Shown: positions 53,998-62,889 of the stretch, one piece after another
Numbering within the stretch: position 1 is the first letter of the stretch
Layout: the number at the start of each line of letters is the position of its first letter
DNA from: Miltoncostaea sp963762825
GTDB taxonomy: Bacteria > Actinomycetota > Thermoleophilia > Miltoncostaeales > Miltoncostaeaceae
Assembly: GCA_963762825.1 (NCBI GenBank)
Contig: CAVXLZ010000001.1
Span: forward strand, 744,001 to 808,000
Direction: 5' to 3'
Length of the DNA: 64,000 nt
Translations under genes and position numbers: made by a program
The notes under the pieces: generated by a model
Databases searched by the model: none
What the model was told of the DNA's origin: nothing
Seen by the model: the letters and a program-made list of their open reading frames with translations, nothing else

Positions 53998-54273
53998 GTT
54001 CCTGGTTCTCCCTCAGGCGGGCGGCCACGAGGTGTTCGATCAGCTGCGCGTCGGGGGGCGTGTCCACGGCGAAGTGAAGGGTCGCCCCGGAGCCCTTCAG
54101 CTCGGGATGGCGCTCGAGGTGGTGCTCATGACGTGCAGTGAGAGGTGGCGCCGGCTTCCGAGAACCCCCGCCCTGTGCACGAGCTCCCGGAGGCGCTGGA
54201 GTGCCGCGCGCGGCGACTCGGGGAGCGCGCCCAGGTAGTCGTCCACCGCGTGCGGGTCGTCGGTTCGCCCCAT
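53998..54273 (-). pseudogene. decayed DUF1801 (YdhG-like) gene
   Basis: From ATG 54273 the minus strand reads MGRTDDPHAVDDYLGALPES and LQRLRELVH, the typical DUF1801 N-terminus. The frame then degenerates and stops at 54100. In another frame the C-terminal part continues: LKGSGATLHFAVDTPPDAQL, then IEHLVAARLRE. The middle 50-60 residues that hold the conserved YGMPAF-like core are missing. I read this as an internally deleted, frameshifted gene. Its 3' end runs into the structured repeat. Confidence 0.55.
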
Positions 54274-54377
54274 CGAGCCGCCTCCTCGACCGCCCCGCTC
54301 GTTGGTACCGGGTCCGCCCCTCCGGCGACGCTCCACGCGCGTGGCCCCGGAGTGAGAGGGGCGTCCGGGGGCCTCTC

Positions 54378-54383
54378 TATACT
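54378..54383 (+). promoter_or_regulatory. -10 element for a leaderless dapA transcript
   Basis: TATACT lies 6 bp before the dapA GTG (54390). Transcription would start at or next to the start codon, and no ribosome site precedes it. No good -35 is visible. Confidence 0.5.
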
Positions 54384-54389
54384 TACCGG

Positions 54390-55268
54390 GTGTTCGGAAC
54401 GATCCTCACGGCCATGGCCACGCCGTTCGACGTCGACCTGAGGGTGGATGAGGCGGCGACCGTCACCCTCGCGAACCACCTCGTGGAGCATGGCTCCGAC
54501 GGGCTGGTGATGGCCGGGACCACCGGCGAGGCGTCGACGCTCACCGACGACGAGAAGGTGGCGCTCTATCGCCTCGCGGTGCGCGAAGTGGGCGGGCGCG
54601 CCAGCGTGGTGGCCGGCACCGGGAGCAACGACACCGCGCATTCGGTCCATCTCACGCGGCTGGCGGCCGAGGTCGGCGTGGATGCCGTGCTGGTGGTGAC
54701 CCCGTACTACAACCGCCCGCCCCGGGCCGGGATCGTGGGTCACGTCGCGGCGATCGCGGAGGTCGGCCTGCCGGTGATCCTCTACAACATCCCGGGCCGG
54801 TCGGGCGTCAACATGGAGCCCGACCTCATCGCGGAGCTCGCCGAGATGCCGAACGTGGTCGGTCTCAAGCAGGCCAATCCCGAACTCGAGCAGTGCCGCG
54901 AGGTCGCGCGGACAACCGATCTCACCATCTGGGCCGGGAACGACGACATGCTCTTCCCGGTCCTCGAGATGGGCGGGGCCGGGGTGATCTCCGTCGCCTC
55001 CCACCTGGTCGGCGAGGAGATGGCGGCGATCGCCGCCGTGGCGCGACGCGGTGACCTCGACGAGGCGCGCCGCCGCGACAGCGCGCTCGCCGACCTCTGC
55101 GCCGCCCTCTTCGTCACCACCAGCCCGATCCTCATCAAGGCCGCCCTCGAGATGACGGGTCTCATCCCGTCCGGGCGCCTCAGGCTTCCCCTGGTCGACG
55201 CGACGCCGGTCCAGCGCGACATCCTGCGCAGCGCGCTCGAGCGCCAGGGCATTCTCAGCCGGGCCTAG
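54390..55268 (+). CDS. dapA: 4-hydroxy-tetrahydrodipicolinate synthase
   Basis: Condenses pyruvate with aspartate semialdehyde. The 292-residue TIM-barrel protein has AGTTGEASTLTDDEK, the catalytic Tyr in TPYYNRPP and the Schiff-base Lys in VVGLKQANP, a variant of GIKEATG. The GTG start is inferred because FGTILTAMATPFDVD follows directly and the -10 box is adjacent. dapA-rnj is a conserved actinobacterial pair; rnj begins 32 bp downstream. Confidence 0.95.
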   Translation: MFGTILTAMATPFDVDLRVDEAATVTLANHLVEHGSDGLVMAGTTGEASTLTDDEKVALYRLAVREVGGRASVVAGTGSNDTAHSVHLTRLAAEVGVDAVLVVTPYYNRPPRAGIVGHVAAIAEVGLPVILYNIPGRSGVNMEPDLIAELAEMPNVVGLKQANPELEQCREVARTTDLTIWAGNDDMLFPVLEMGGAGVISVASHLVGEEMAAIAAVARRGDLDEARRRDSALADLCAALFVTTSPILIKAALEMTGLIPSGRLRLPLVDATPVQRDILRSALERQGILSRA

Positions 55269-55300
55269 AGCCCGCGCTCGCCACAACACAGGAGATTCAT

Positions 55301-56995
55301 ATGGCAGCCACCGCCAGCGTGCGGGTCATCCCGCTCGGCGGAGCCGGCGAGATCGGCAAGAACATGTACGTCGTGGAGAGCGGGGACCGCATGGTCCTCA
55401 TCGACTGCGGCATCACGTTCCCGAAGAACGACCAGATGGGCGTCGACATCGTCCTGCCGGACTTCGGCTACGTCGTCGACCGGCGCGACAACCTCGAGGC
55501 GCTGATCCTCACCCACGGGCACGAGGACCACATCGGAGCGGTGCCGTTTCTCATCCGCGCCGTCGGCCGGATCGCGATCTACGGACGCCGGTTCACGCTC
55601 GGTCTGCTGCGCGCGAAGCTGGAGGAGCACAGGCTGCTCGACCAGGCCGAGCTGATCGAGGTCGCCTACGGCACCCCGGTCCAGGTCGGACCGTTCTCGA
55701 CCGAGTTCGTGCCGCTGACCCATTCCACGCCCGACTGCTCGGCGGTGGCGCTGTCGACACCGGCGGGAACCATCGTGCACACCGGGGACTTCGGTATCGA
55801 GTTCGCCCCGGTCGGCGGCCGGCGCAGCGACCTCGCGGCCCTGGCGCGCCTCGGCGAGCGCGGCGTACAGCTGCTGCTCGCCGACTCGACCAACGCGGAA
55901 GAGGGCCCGATGTCCTCGCCGTTGCCGACCCGCGACGTCCAGAGCGAGCTCGCCCGCATCTTCGCCCTCGCCCGCGGACGCGTGCTGGTCACGACCTTCT
56001 CGTCCCACATCCACCGCGTGCAGCAGGTCCTCGACGCCGCCTATGCCGACGGGCGCGTCGTCGCCCTCGTGGGACGCTCGTTGATGCGCAACGTGAGCAT
56101 GGCGAGCGGCCTCATCGACCCGGACACCGGCGAGACCTACCTCTCGCCGCCGCCCGGGACCCTCGTCAAGCTGCGCGAGCTGGAGAGCCGCCCCCGGGAC
56201 GAGCAGGTGCTCATCTGCACCGGCAGCCAGGGGGAGCCGATGGCCGCGCTCAGCCGGATCGCCCGCGGGGAGCACAACCAGGTGAAGATCGCGCCCGGTG
56301 ACACCGTGCTCTACTCATCGAGCACGGTGCCCGGCAACGAGCTGGCGGTCAACGAGATCGTCAACCGCCTCGTTCGCGCGGACGCCGACTTCATCACCGA
56401 GCGCACCAACCCGAAGGTGCACGTCTCGGGCCACGGCAGCGCCAGCGACCTCCTGCTGATGCTCGAGCTGATCCGTCCGAGGTTCTTCGCGCCGATCCAC
56501 GGCGAGGCCCGCCACCAGCGGGCCCACGCGCAGCTGGCGACTGCGGTCGGGATCGGGGCCGAACGAATCACCGTCCTCGACAACGGCGACGTCCTCGAGT
56601 TGACCGCCGACTCGGCCGGGGTCACCGACCGGGTGCACGCCGGCCTGAGCTACGTGGACCAAGCCGGGGGTGGCGACATCACCGAGAGCGTCCTGCGCGA
56701 CCGCAGGCACCTCGCTGACGACGGGCTCATCCTGGTGGTCGCACGCGTCGATGCCTCGACCGGGCAACCGATGGGGGAGATCGAGATCGTCACCCGCGGC
56801 TTCGGCTCGGCAGCCGACGAGGACCTCATCGAGGAGACCCGCGCCGCGGTCGAGAGCAGCCTCACGACCTCGGCCGAGCAACGCGTCACGGAGATGGGCG
56901 TGCTGCAGCACCAGCTGCACGACGCGGTGGCCGCCCTCGTGCGCAAGCGGACCCAGCAGCGCCCGATGGTCGTCCCGGTGATCCTCGAAATCTGA
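55301..56995 (+). CDS. rnj: ribonuclease J
   Basis: A 564-residue metallo-beta-lactamase/beta-CASP nuclease with 5'-3' exo- and endonuclease activity in RNA decay. The zinc motif is LTHGHEDHIGAVPFL, with VHTGDFGIEF, DSTNAEEGPMS, TTFSSHIHRVQQ and HVSGHGSASDLLL of the beta-CASP and metal sites, and PIHGEARHQRAHA after it. A C-terminal dimerisation domain ends the protein. A good AGGAGA site precedes the ATG. The gene is convergent with the DUF3052 gene across a palindromic terminator. Confidence 0.96.
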   Translation: MAATASVRVIPLGGAGEIGKNMYVVESGDRMVLIDCGITFPKNDQMGVDIVLPDFGYVVDRRDNLEALILTHGHEDHIGAVPFLIRAVGRIAIYGRRFTLGLLRAKLEEHRLLDQAELIEVAYGTPVQVGPFSTEFVPLTHSTPDCSAVALSTPAGTIVHTGDFGIEFAPVGGRRSDLAALARLGERGVQLLLADSTNAEEGPMSSPLPTRDVQSELARIFALARGRVLVTTFSSHIHRVQQVLDAAYADGRVVALVGRSLMRNVSMASGLIDPDTGETYLSPPPGTLVKLRELESRPRDEQVLICTGSQGEPMAALSRIARGEHNQVKIAPGDTVLYSSSTVPGNELAVNEIVNRLVRADADFITERTNPKVHVSGHGSASDLLLMLELIRPRFFAPIHGEARHQRAHAQLATAVGIGAERITVLDNGDVLELTADSAGVTDRVHAGLSYVDQAGGGDITESVLRDRRHLADDGLILVVARVDASTGQPMGEIEIVTRGFGSAADEDLIEETRAAVESSLTTSAEQRVTEMGVLQHQLHDAVAALVRKRTQQRPMVVPVILEI

Positions 56996-57001
56996 GGGGA
57001 A

Positions 57002-57035
57002 CCGGTCGGGCCCGGCCGCGGCCGGGCCCGACCGG
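57002..57035. terminator. 34-bp perfect palindrome, probable bidirectional terminator
   Basis: Bases 57002-57035 are completely self-complementary (17 pairs, no loop), centred on GC at 57018/57019. It begins 7 bp after the rnj stop and ends 5 bp before the stop of the convergent DUF3052 gene. No T-run follows, so it acts through structure only. Confidence 0.75.
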
Positions 57036-57039
57036 GCTG

Positions 57040-57465
57040 TCAGCCGCGGTCGCGCACCCGCACCACGAACCTGAGCCCCGACCAGGTCGCATCGATGGCG
57101 CAGACCTTGTTGTCGACGAGTCCTGTGGCGAGGCCCACCTCGCGCACCACCGCATCGGTGAGGTCGGTTGCGACGCCCGCAGAGCGCTTGGGCCAGGCGA
57201 TCCAGAGGCCCGCGTCGGGGCGCATCGCGCGGAGAACGGCGGGCAACCGGCGCCGCAGGTCGGAGAGGCGATCGACGAAGAGGACGATGACATCGAGCTC
57301 GGGGGCCAGCCGAGAGAGAACGGTGACGCCCTCGGGCAGGTCGGGGAGCGTCGCCCGGGCGCACGACGGCGATCCCACCAAGGCGACCCGGGCGCCCGAG
57401 CGGACGCCGAGCTTGCGGGGGAGAGGGGTGCCGGAGTAGCCCGCTCCGGCACCCTGCCCGCCCAC
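57040..57465 (-). CDS. DUF3052 family protein
   Basis: A 141-residue cytoplasmic protein starting at GTG 57465 with GYSGTPLPRKLGVRSGARVAL, the DUF3052 hallmark. It then has an alternating beta-alpha pattern resembling a small Rossmann-like domain (LDVIVLFVDRLSDL, LWIAWPKRSAGV). Its function is unknown. It begins 3 bp after the superoxide dismutase stop, so the two are cotranscribed. Confidence 0.85.
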   Translation of the reverse strand: MGGQGAGAGYSGTPLPRKLGVRSGARVALVGSPSCARATLPDLPEGVTVLSRLAPELDVIVLFVDRLSDLRRRLPAVLRAMRPDAGLWIAWPKRSAGVATDLTDAVVREVGLATGLVDNKVCAIDATWSGLRFVVRVRDRG

Positions 57466-57467
57466 GG

Positions 57468-58073
57468 CTAGATCTCCCGGGCGATGCGCTCCCACTTGCC
57501 GCTCACGTCGGCCCAGTCGATGTTGGCGATGAAGGCCTCGATGTACTTGGGGCGCGCCGTGGAGAAGTCGCGGATGTAGGAGTGCTCGTAGACGTCGAGC
57601 GCGAGGATCGGTGTGGCGTTCCACACCGGGAACGTGTCCTGGGCGTCACCGATGTAGAGATCGAGCCGCGACCAGTCCCAGTCCCATGCCAGCCAGGCCC
57701 AGCCGCGAGCGGCCATGCCGGCGGCGCGGAGCTCGGCGAGGAAGGCGTCGTGGCCGCCCAGGTCGCGCTCGATCCGGCCCGCGAGGGCGTCGGAGGGCGA
57801 GGAGCCGGCCCCGCCGAGGTTCTCGAAGTAGACCTCGTGGTTCTTGATGCCGCCGATGGCGAAGGTGATCGCCGAGCGGTAGGCACGGTAGTCGGAGAAG
57901 ATCTGGTTCGCCGCCGAGCGGTCGGCGCCGGCCATCTTCTCGGTGATCTCGTTGTACTTCTTCACGTAGCCCTCGTAGAGCGCCCAGTGGGCCTCCACCG
58001 ACTCGGCGGATATCCCGTCGAGCTTCAGGATCTTGTCGGGCTTGGCGATGGCGCTGACCTGATGCGGCGGCAC
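57468..58073 (-). CDS. divergent Fe/Mn superoxide dismutase
   Basis: A 201-residue SOD. The four metal ligands are present: His in SVEAHWALYEGYV, His in GGIKNHEVYFENL, and Asp plus His in LALDVYEHSYI. The C-terminal ARPKYIEAFIANIDWADV is conserved. The N-terminal helix differs from textbook SODs, with HHDKHHAAYV replaced by HWALYEGYV, one residue shorter. The second-sphere His/Tyr gate is therefore altered. GTG start with GAGGAG ahead. Whether it uses Fe or Mn cannot be told. Confidence 0.9.
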   Translation of the reverse strand: MPPHQVSAIAKPDKILKLDGISAESVEAHWALYEGYVKKYNEITEKMAGADRSAANQIFSDYRAYRSAITFAIGGIKNHEVYFENLGGAGSSPSDALAGRIERDLGGHDAFLAELRAAGMAARGWAWLAWDWDWSRLDLYIGDAQDTFPVWNATPILALDVYEHSYIRDFSTARPKYIEAFIANIDWADVSGKWERIAREI

Positions 58074-58144
58074 GTGTGGCTCCTCGTCGAAGAACAGGGG
58101 GGTGGTGACCGTCGAAGCCTAGCCCGGCAGGAACGGGCACGCCC

Positions 58145-60625
58145 ATGGCCAATCCCTACCCGCAGGCTGTCGCTTCTAACGTCGCCCCCCTTGGGAGGTA
58201 CGAGATCAGCACACGCGTACAGGCAGCACGTCGGCGTCCGCTGGGACGCACCCGTCGGCGGGGTCCGAAGGTTGACCCCCAGGCCCGCGAGCTGGCCGGG
58301 CTCGGGCTCGTAGCCGTCGGCATCTTCCTGGGCGTGTCGCTCTTCCTCGGCGTGGGAGGCCCGATGGGGGGCTGGCTCGAGGACGGCCTGCGCCTCGGTG
58401 TGGGGCGAGGCGTGGCGCTGGCGCCCGCGGTTCTCATCGCGATGGGGGTCGCGCTGATGCTCGACCACCCCCTGCTCGCCGCCCGACCGATGCGGATGGG
58501 CCTCGCGGTTGGTTCGGGAGCGGTGCTCATCGCCCTCGCTGGTGGCGGCCTCGGCCTCGGCGCCTCCGGCCGTGAGGCCTGGTTCGACGAGGGTCTGCGC
58601 GAGCGGGGCGGCTACCTCGGCGAGATCGGCTACTGGGCCACCAGCAACACGATCGGCGGGTTCGGCACCGCCCTCCTCGTGGTCGTGGCCGCCGTGGCCG
58701 CCGCCGTGCTCATCTCCGGTGCGTCCCTCGGACTCGCGCTCCGTCGTGGGGGCGAGGGGGCGGCCGTCGCCTCGCGCAGCGTGGGTAGGGGCGTCGCAAC
58801 CGCATCCGTCTCGGCGATTCGAGGCACTCAGCGCCTGCGGGAGCGGATCGACGCGATCGAGCCACCGACCCTCATCGGCCGCCGACGCTCCCGCGCGGCG
58901 GAATCCCACTCCCTGGTGGACGGCGCCGACACCTTCCCCGATCTCTTCGACGGGCCCTCCGTGATGCCCCGCTCGCCCGCGCTCGGGAAGATCCACGGCG
59001 CACCCGAGCCCGGCGCCCCGTCCTCCGAGGTGGCGCCAGGCGCCCGATCCACGGGCGCGCCCCGCTCCGAGCAGCTCGGCCTCGTCGAGGAGGCACCCGA
59101 CCTCCAGCCCGTGTTCGCCCCGGCCGCCCCGACCCGAGGCCGCGGCGGCGCGTACCGGCGCCCGTCGGCGAGCCTTCTGCGTCGCTCGAGCGGCCCGACG
59201 AGTCAGCCCGAGGAGCTGATCCGGCGCACCAGTCGCATCCTGGAGGAGACCCTCGGCCACTTCGGGATCGAGGCGACGGTCTCCGACACGGTCGGGGGGC
59301 CGCGCGTCACCCGCTACGAGCTCCAGCTGGCGCCCGGAACGAAGGTCGGGCGGATCAGCGCCCTGCGCGACGATCTCGCCTACGCGCTGGCCTCCCGCGA
59401 GGAGCTGCGCATCATCGCGCCGATCCCCGGCAAGCAGGCTGTCGGCGTGGAGGTCCCCAACCCGGAGGCCGCCCTCGTCACGCTCGGCGACATCACCCGG
59501 GAGTTCCCGGACCACGCCGGCCCCCTGATGGCCTGGCTGGGCCTCGATCTCGGTGGCAAGCCGGTCTACATCGATCTGGCGAAGATGCCCCACCTCCTCA
59601 TCGCGGGCTCGACCGGCACGGGAAAGAGCGTCTGCCTCAACGCGCTCCTGGCGTCGGTCCTGCTGCGCTCCACGCCCGAGGACCTGCGCATGATCCTCAT
59701 CGATCCGAAGAAGGTCGAGCTCAACCACTACGAGAGCATCCCTCACCTGCTCACTCCGGTCGTCACCAACATGAAGGATGCCGCGGCCGTGCTCGCCAAC
59801 ATCGTGCGCGAGATGGAGAGCCGCTACGAGTTGATGGGCATGAAGAGGGCACGCAATCTGCGCGACTGGAACGAGGCGCGGGCGGCCGCGGGCGAGCCGC
59901 CGATGCCCACCATCATGGTTCTCATCGACGAGCTCGCGGACCTCATGATGGTCTCACCGGCGGAGGTCGAGGACTCGATCATCCGGCTGGCCCAGAAGAG
60001 CCGTGCGGTCGGGATCCATCTCGTGCTCGCCACCCAGCGACCCTCCGCGGATGTCATCACCGGCATGATCAAGGCCAACGTGCCCTCGCGCATCGCCTTC
60101 GCGGTCTCCTCCCAGGTCGACTCGCGCGTGGTGCTCGACGCCGGAGGCGCCGAGTCCCTGCTCGGTCACGGCGACATGCTCTTCCGGCCGGTCGGGACCT
60201 CGCGCCTGCAGCGCCTGCAGGGCGCGTACGTGAGCGAGGAGGAGATCCTCGCGATCACCGACCACTGGCGCGCCCAGGGCAAGCCCGAGATGCGCAAGGA
60301 GCTGATGGAGCGGCCCGAACCCGTCGAGGAACCGGACGACGCCGAGGTCGACGACATGGTGGAGCGGGCCGTCGAGATGGTCGTCGAGCAGGGCACCGCC
60401 TCCGTCTCGCTCCTGCAGCGCAGATTGGGGGTCGGATACGCGCGGGCCGGGCGGCTGGTGGACACGATGGAGCGCATGGGCGTCGTATCGGGGCACGATG
60501 GCTCGAAGCCCCGCGCCGTGCTCATCGGAACGGGCGATCTCGACCGCGTCCTGCGCCGCGCGCCGGCGGGTGAAGGGCCGGACGAGGGGGAGGACCAGTT
60601 GGACGCTGGGGGGATGCTGAGCTAG
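58145..60625 (+). CDS. ftsK: DNA translocase FtsK/SpoIIIE
   Basis: An 826-residue septal DNA pump. Four membrane helices occupy about residues 50-205, followed by a Pro/Ser/Arg linker. The alpha-beta motor contains Walker A STGTGKSVCLNALL, Walker B TIMVLIDELADL, LATQRPSADVITG and RIAFAVSSQVDSRV. The gamma winged helix (SVSLLQRRLGVGYARAGRLV) recognises KOPS-like sequences. It is divergent from sod (71 bp) and is followed by a RodZ-like gene, a conserved order. Confidence 0.95.
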   Translation: MANPYPQAVASNVAPLGRYEISTRVQAARRRPLGRTRRRGPKVDPQARELAGLGLVAVGIFLGVSLFLGVGGPMGGWLEDGLRLGVGRGVALAPAVLIAMGVALMLDHPLLAARPMRMGLAVGSGAVLIALAGGGLGLGASGREAWFDEGLRERGGYLGEIGYWATSNTIGGFGTALLVVVAAVAAAVLISGASLGLALRRGGEGAAVASRSVGRGVATASVSAIRGTQRLRERIDAIEPPTLIGRRRSRAAESHSLVDGADTFPDLFDGPSVMPRSPALGKIHGAPEPGAPSSEVAPGARSTGAPRSEQLGLVEEAPDLQPVFAPAAPTRGRGGAYRRPSASLLRRSSGPTSQPEELIRRTSRILEETLGHFGIEATVSDTVGGPRVTRYELQLAPGTKVGRISALRDDLAYALASREELRIIAPIPGKQAVGVEVPNPEAALVTLGDITREFPDHAGPLMAWLGLDLGGKPVYIDLAKMPHLLIAGSTGTGKSVCLNALLASVLLRSTPEDLRMILIDPKKVELNHYESIPHLLTPVVTNMKDAAAVLANIVREMESRYELMGMKRARNLRDWNEARAAAGEPPMPTIMVLIDELADLMMVSPAEVEDSIIRLAQKSRAVGIHLVLATQRPSADVITGMIKANVPSRIAFAVSSQVDSRVVLDAGGAESLLGHGDMLFRPVGTSRLQRLQGAYVSEEEILAITDHWRAQGKPEMRKELMERPEPVEEPDDAEVDDMVERAVEMVVEQGTASVSLLQRRLGVGYARAGRLVDTMERMGVVSGHDGSKPRAVLIGTGDLDRVLRRAPAGEGPDEGEDQLDAGGMLS

Positions 60626-60667
60626 GGTTGCGCCGCGAGCGGGAGGATCTCCGCTCGCCCGCAACCC

Positions 60668-61453
60668 ATGTTCGAAATCGGAAACACACTTCGTGAGGCA
60701 CGCCTGCGCCGAGGCCTGGACATCCTCGGATGCGAAGCCGATACCAAGATCAGGGCGAAGTATCTGAGGGCGATGGAGGAGGAGCAGTTCGACCTCATGC
60801 CCTCGCCGACCTACGTCCGCGGCTTCCTGCGTACCTACGCGGAGTACCTCGACCTCGACGGTCGCCTGGTGCTCGACGAGTACGAATCGCGATTCGGCGA
60901 CTACGCCCTGGCGCAGGACGTGCCGACCGCGCGCCCCCCGATCCGCCGTCGCGCCGCGGACCCGCCGGGCGCGCTGCGCCCCCGGCGTCGACGACGCACG
61001 GAGGCGCAACTCCTCTGGCTCGCCATCGGCGGGGTGATGTCGGTCGCCCTGCTCATCTGGCTCGGGGTGGGGGAGAAGGACCCGCCGCCCGCGCTCCCGA
61101 GCGGAGCCACTGCGACCGCAGGCGGTGTGGCAGATCCGACCCTCAGCGAGCCCGACACGGCTTCGACCGAGGCCCCCGTGCCCACGAAGAAGACCTCGAT
61201 CGTGCTCGAGGGCGTCGGTACGTACGGGTGCTACGTCGAGGTGCGCGCCAAGAACGCCAAGGGCCGGCTCGTGGTGCAGAGGACCCTCACCCCGGGGGTC
61301 TCCGTGACGTTCAAGGTGCGGACCGGGATCTGGGTACGGGCGACGAACCCCGCCGAGCTGAAGGTGACGATCGGCGGCAAGAGGGCGTCGCTCGACAGCT
61401 CTTCCAGCGGCACCTGGGTCATCTCGACCACAGGGGTGAAGAGCGCCACCTGA
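60668..61453 (+). CDS. RodZ-like HTH / single-span membrane protein
   Basis: A 261-residue protein. An HTH_25 domain (about 5-75: IGNTLREARLRRGLDILGCE, PSPTYVRGFLRTYAEYLDLD) is cytoplasmic, followed by a basic stretch and one membrane helix (about 117-137). The extracytoplasmic part has a Thr/Pro linker and a DUF4115 beta-domain. RodZ anchors the cell-shape cytoskeleton in rods; whether this lineage uses it that way is unknown. Its stop is just before cinA. Confidence 0.88.
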   Translation: MFEIGNTLREARLRRGLDILGCEADTKIRAKYLRAMEEEQFDLMPSPTYVRGFLRTYAEYLDLDGRLVLDEYESRFGDYALAQDVPTARPPIRRRAADPPGALRPRRRRRTEAQLLWLAIGGVMSVALLIWLGVGEKDPPPALPSGATATAGGVADPTLSEPDTASTEAPVPTKKTSIVLEGVGTYGCYVEVRAKNAKGRLVVQRTLTPGVSVTFKVRTGIWVRATNPAELKVTIGGKRASLDSSSSGTWVISTTGVKSAT

Positions 61454-61469
61454 CCCCGGAGGGCGCGGG

Positions 61470-62723
61470 CCGCGGGCGGCTATCCTCATCACGGGCGATG
61501 AGATCCTGCGGGGGCGGATCCAGGAGAGGAACGCCGGGATCCTCGCGCGATCGCTGGACGGGTACGGGATCGTGGTGGGCGGTGTCGAGATGGTGGGCGA
61601 CGGCCTCGCGGCGATCGGCGTCGCCCTGGCGCGCCTCATCGCCGATGGTTACGACCTGATCTGCGTATCAGGAGGCCTCGGACCGACTCATGACGATCTG
61701 ACCATGCAGGCCGTGGCCGATGCCAGCGGCAGGCCCCTCGCCGTGGATCCGCGTGCGCTCGAGATGGTCCGGGCGCGCAGCGTCGGCCTTCCGGGCGATG
61801 CCGCGACCCTCAGAGAGGTCGCGGAGAAGCAGGCGGCCCTCCCGGGCGGGGCGGTGGTGCTGCCGCCCCCCGGAACGGCGCCCGGCTGCATCGTCCGCGT
61901 GGGCGCGACGACGATCGTCGTGCTCCCCGGTCCCCCGTGGGAGCTGCGGGCGATGTGGGAGGCCGCGCTCGACGAGCCCGACATCGCCGGCGTGCTCGCG
62001 CGAGCCCCCCGGGTTGACGAGCGGATCCTGCGTATCCACGGTGTACCCGAGTCGGGTCTGGTGGCCGCCGTGTCCGGGCTCGACGGCGAGGCATGGTCGC
62101 GCCTGACGGTGGGCATCTGCGCCCGCGATGGGGAGCTGGAGGTCACCGTGCGCTCCGATCCCCGGGATGCCTGGGCCGCAGAGGCCTTCGAGGCGCGGGT
62201 CGCCGAGAGGCTCGGCGACGCCCTCTTCAGTCGCGACGGATCCACGATCGACGACGCGGTCGCATCGGCTCTGACCCTCGCCGGCCAGACCCTCGCGGTC
62301 GCCGAGTCGTGCACGGGCGGGGGCCTCGGGGCCCGCCTCACCGCCCGCGCCGGGTCCTCGGGGTACATGCTCGGCGGGGTGATCTCCTATTCGGACGCGG
62401 TGAAGGTGGCGATACTCGGGGTCGACGCCGAGGTGGTCCGCCGCCACGGTGCGGTGTCGTCCGAGTGCGCGACGCAGATGGCGCTCGGGGTGCGCGAGCG
62501 TCTCGGCAGCGACTGGGCGCTCGCGATCACCGGGATCGCCGGGCCGGGGGGCGGCAGCGTGGAGAAGCCGGTCGGACTGGTGCACATCGCGCTCGCGGGC
62601 CCGACGGGGCTCCGCCATGTCGAGCACCGCCGGGCCGGGGATCGCGAGGCGATCCGCGATCGCGCGGTCGCCGGCGCGCTCCATCTGCTCCGCCGCGGCC
62701 TGGCCGAGGGGCCCGGGGTGTGA
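61470..62723 (+). CDS. cinA: CinA-family protein (MoCF-like plus NMN/PncC domain), start codon unclear
   Basis: An N-terminal MoCF-like domain (RAAILITGDEILRGRIQERN, GGLGPTHDDLTM, VLPGPPWELRAM) is joined to a C-terminal nicotinamide-nucleotide amidase domain (VAESCTGGGLGARLT, ITGIAGPGGGSVEKPVG). The frame is open from 61440, yet no ATG, GTG or TTG occurs before this motif. GGAGGG (61458-61463) is 6 nt before CCG 61470, exactly where a start would be expected. The first usual codon (GTG, near 61572) would delete the conserved loop. The coordinates given are the homology-based start. thpR, often next to cinA, is absent. Confidence 0.82.
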   Translation, partial: PRAAILITGDEILRGRIQERNAGILARSLDGYGIVVGGVEMVGDGLAAIGVALARLIADGYDLICVSGGLGPTHDDLTMQAVADASGRPLAVDPRALEMVRARSVGLPGDAATLREVAEKQAALPGGAVVLPPPGTAPGCIVRVGATTIVVLPGPPWELRAMWEAALDEPDIAGVLARAPRVDERILRIHGVPESGLVAAVSGLDGEAWSRLTVGICARDGELEVTVRSDPRDAWAAEAFEARVAERLGDALFSRDGSTIDDAVASALTLAGQTLAVAESCTGGGLGARLTARAGSSGYMLGGVISYSDAVKVAILGVDAEVVRRHGAVSSECATQMALGVRERLGSDWALAITGIAGPGGGSVEKPVGLVHIALAGPTGLRHVEHRRAGDREAIRDRAVAGALHLLRRGLAEGPGV

Positions 62724-62766
62724 CCGACCGGGTGCGGGGATCGGCACCATGTGGACGCGAAGGCGG

Positions 62767-62806
62767 CGAACGCGTGTTCGATATCAGCCGACCTGCGCAC
62801 TATGCT
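62767..62806 (+). promoter_or_regulatory. LexA SOS box and promoter of recA
   Basis: CGAACGCGTGTTCG (62767-62780) is a perfect Gram-positive SOS box. It overlaps a -35-like TTCGAT (62777-62782); TATGCT (62801-62806) is the -10 at 18 bp. LexA bound here would block RNA polymerase, so recA should be DNA-damage inducible. cinA reads into this region. Confidence 0.85.
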
Positions 62807-62889
62807 CTTCATCAGTCGCCGAGAGGGTCGTCCCACAGAGGGGCTCCATCGCGGTAGTCATCGAACACACCCTCAGAGGGAGGCCCTCC

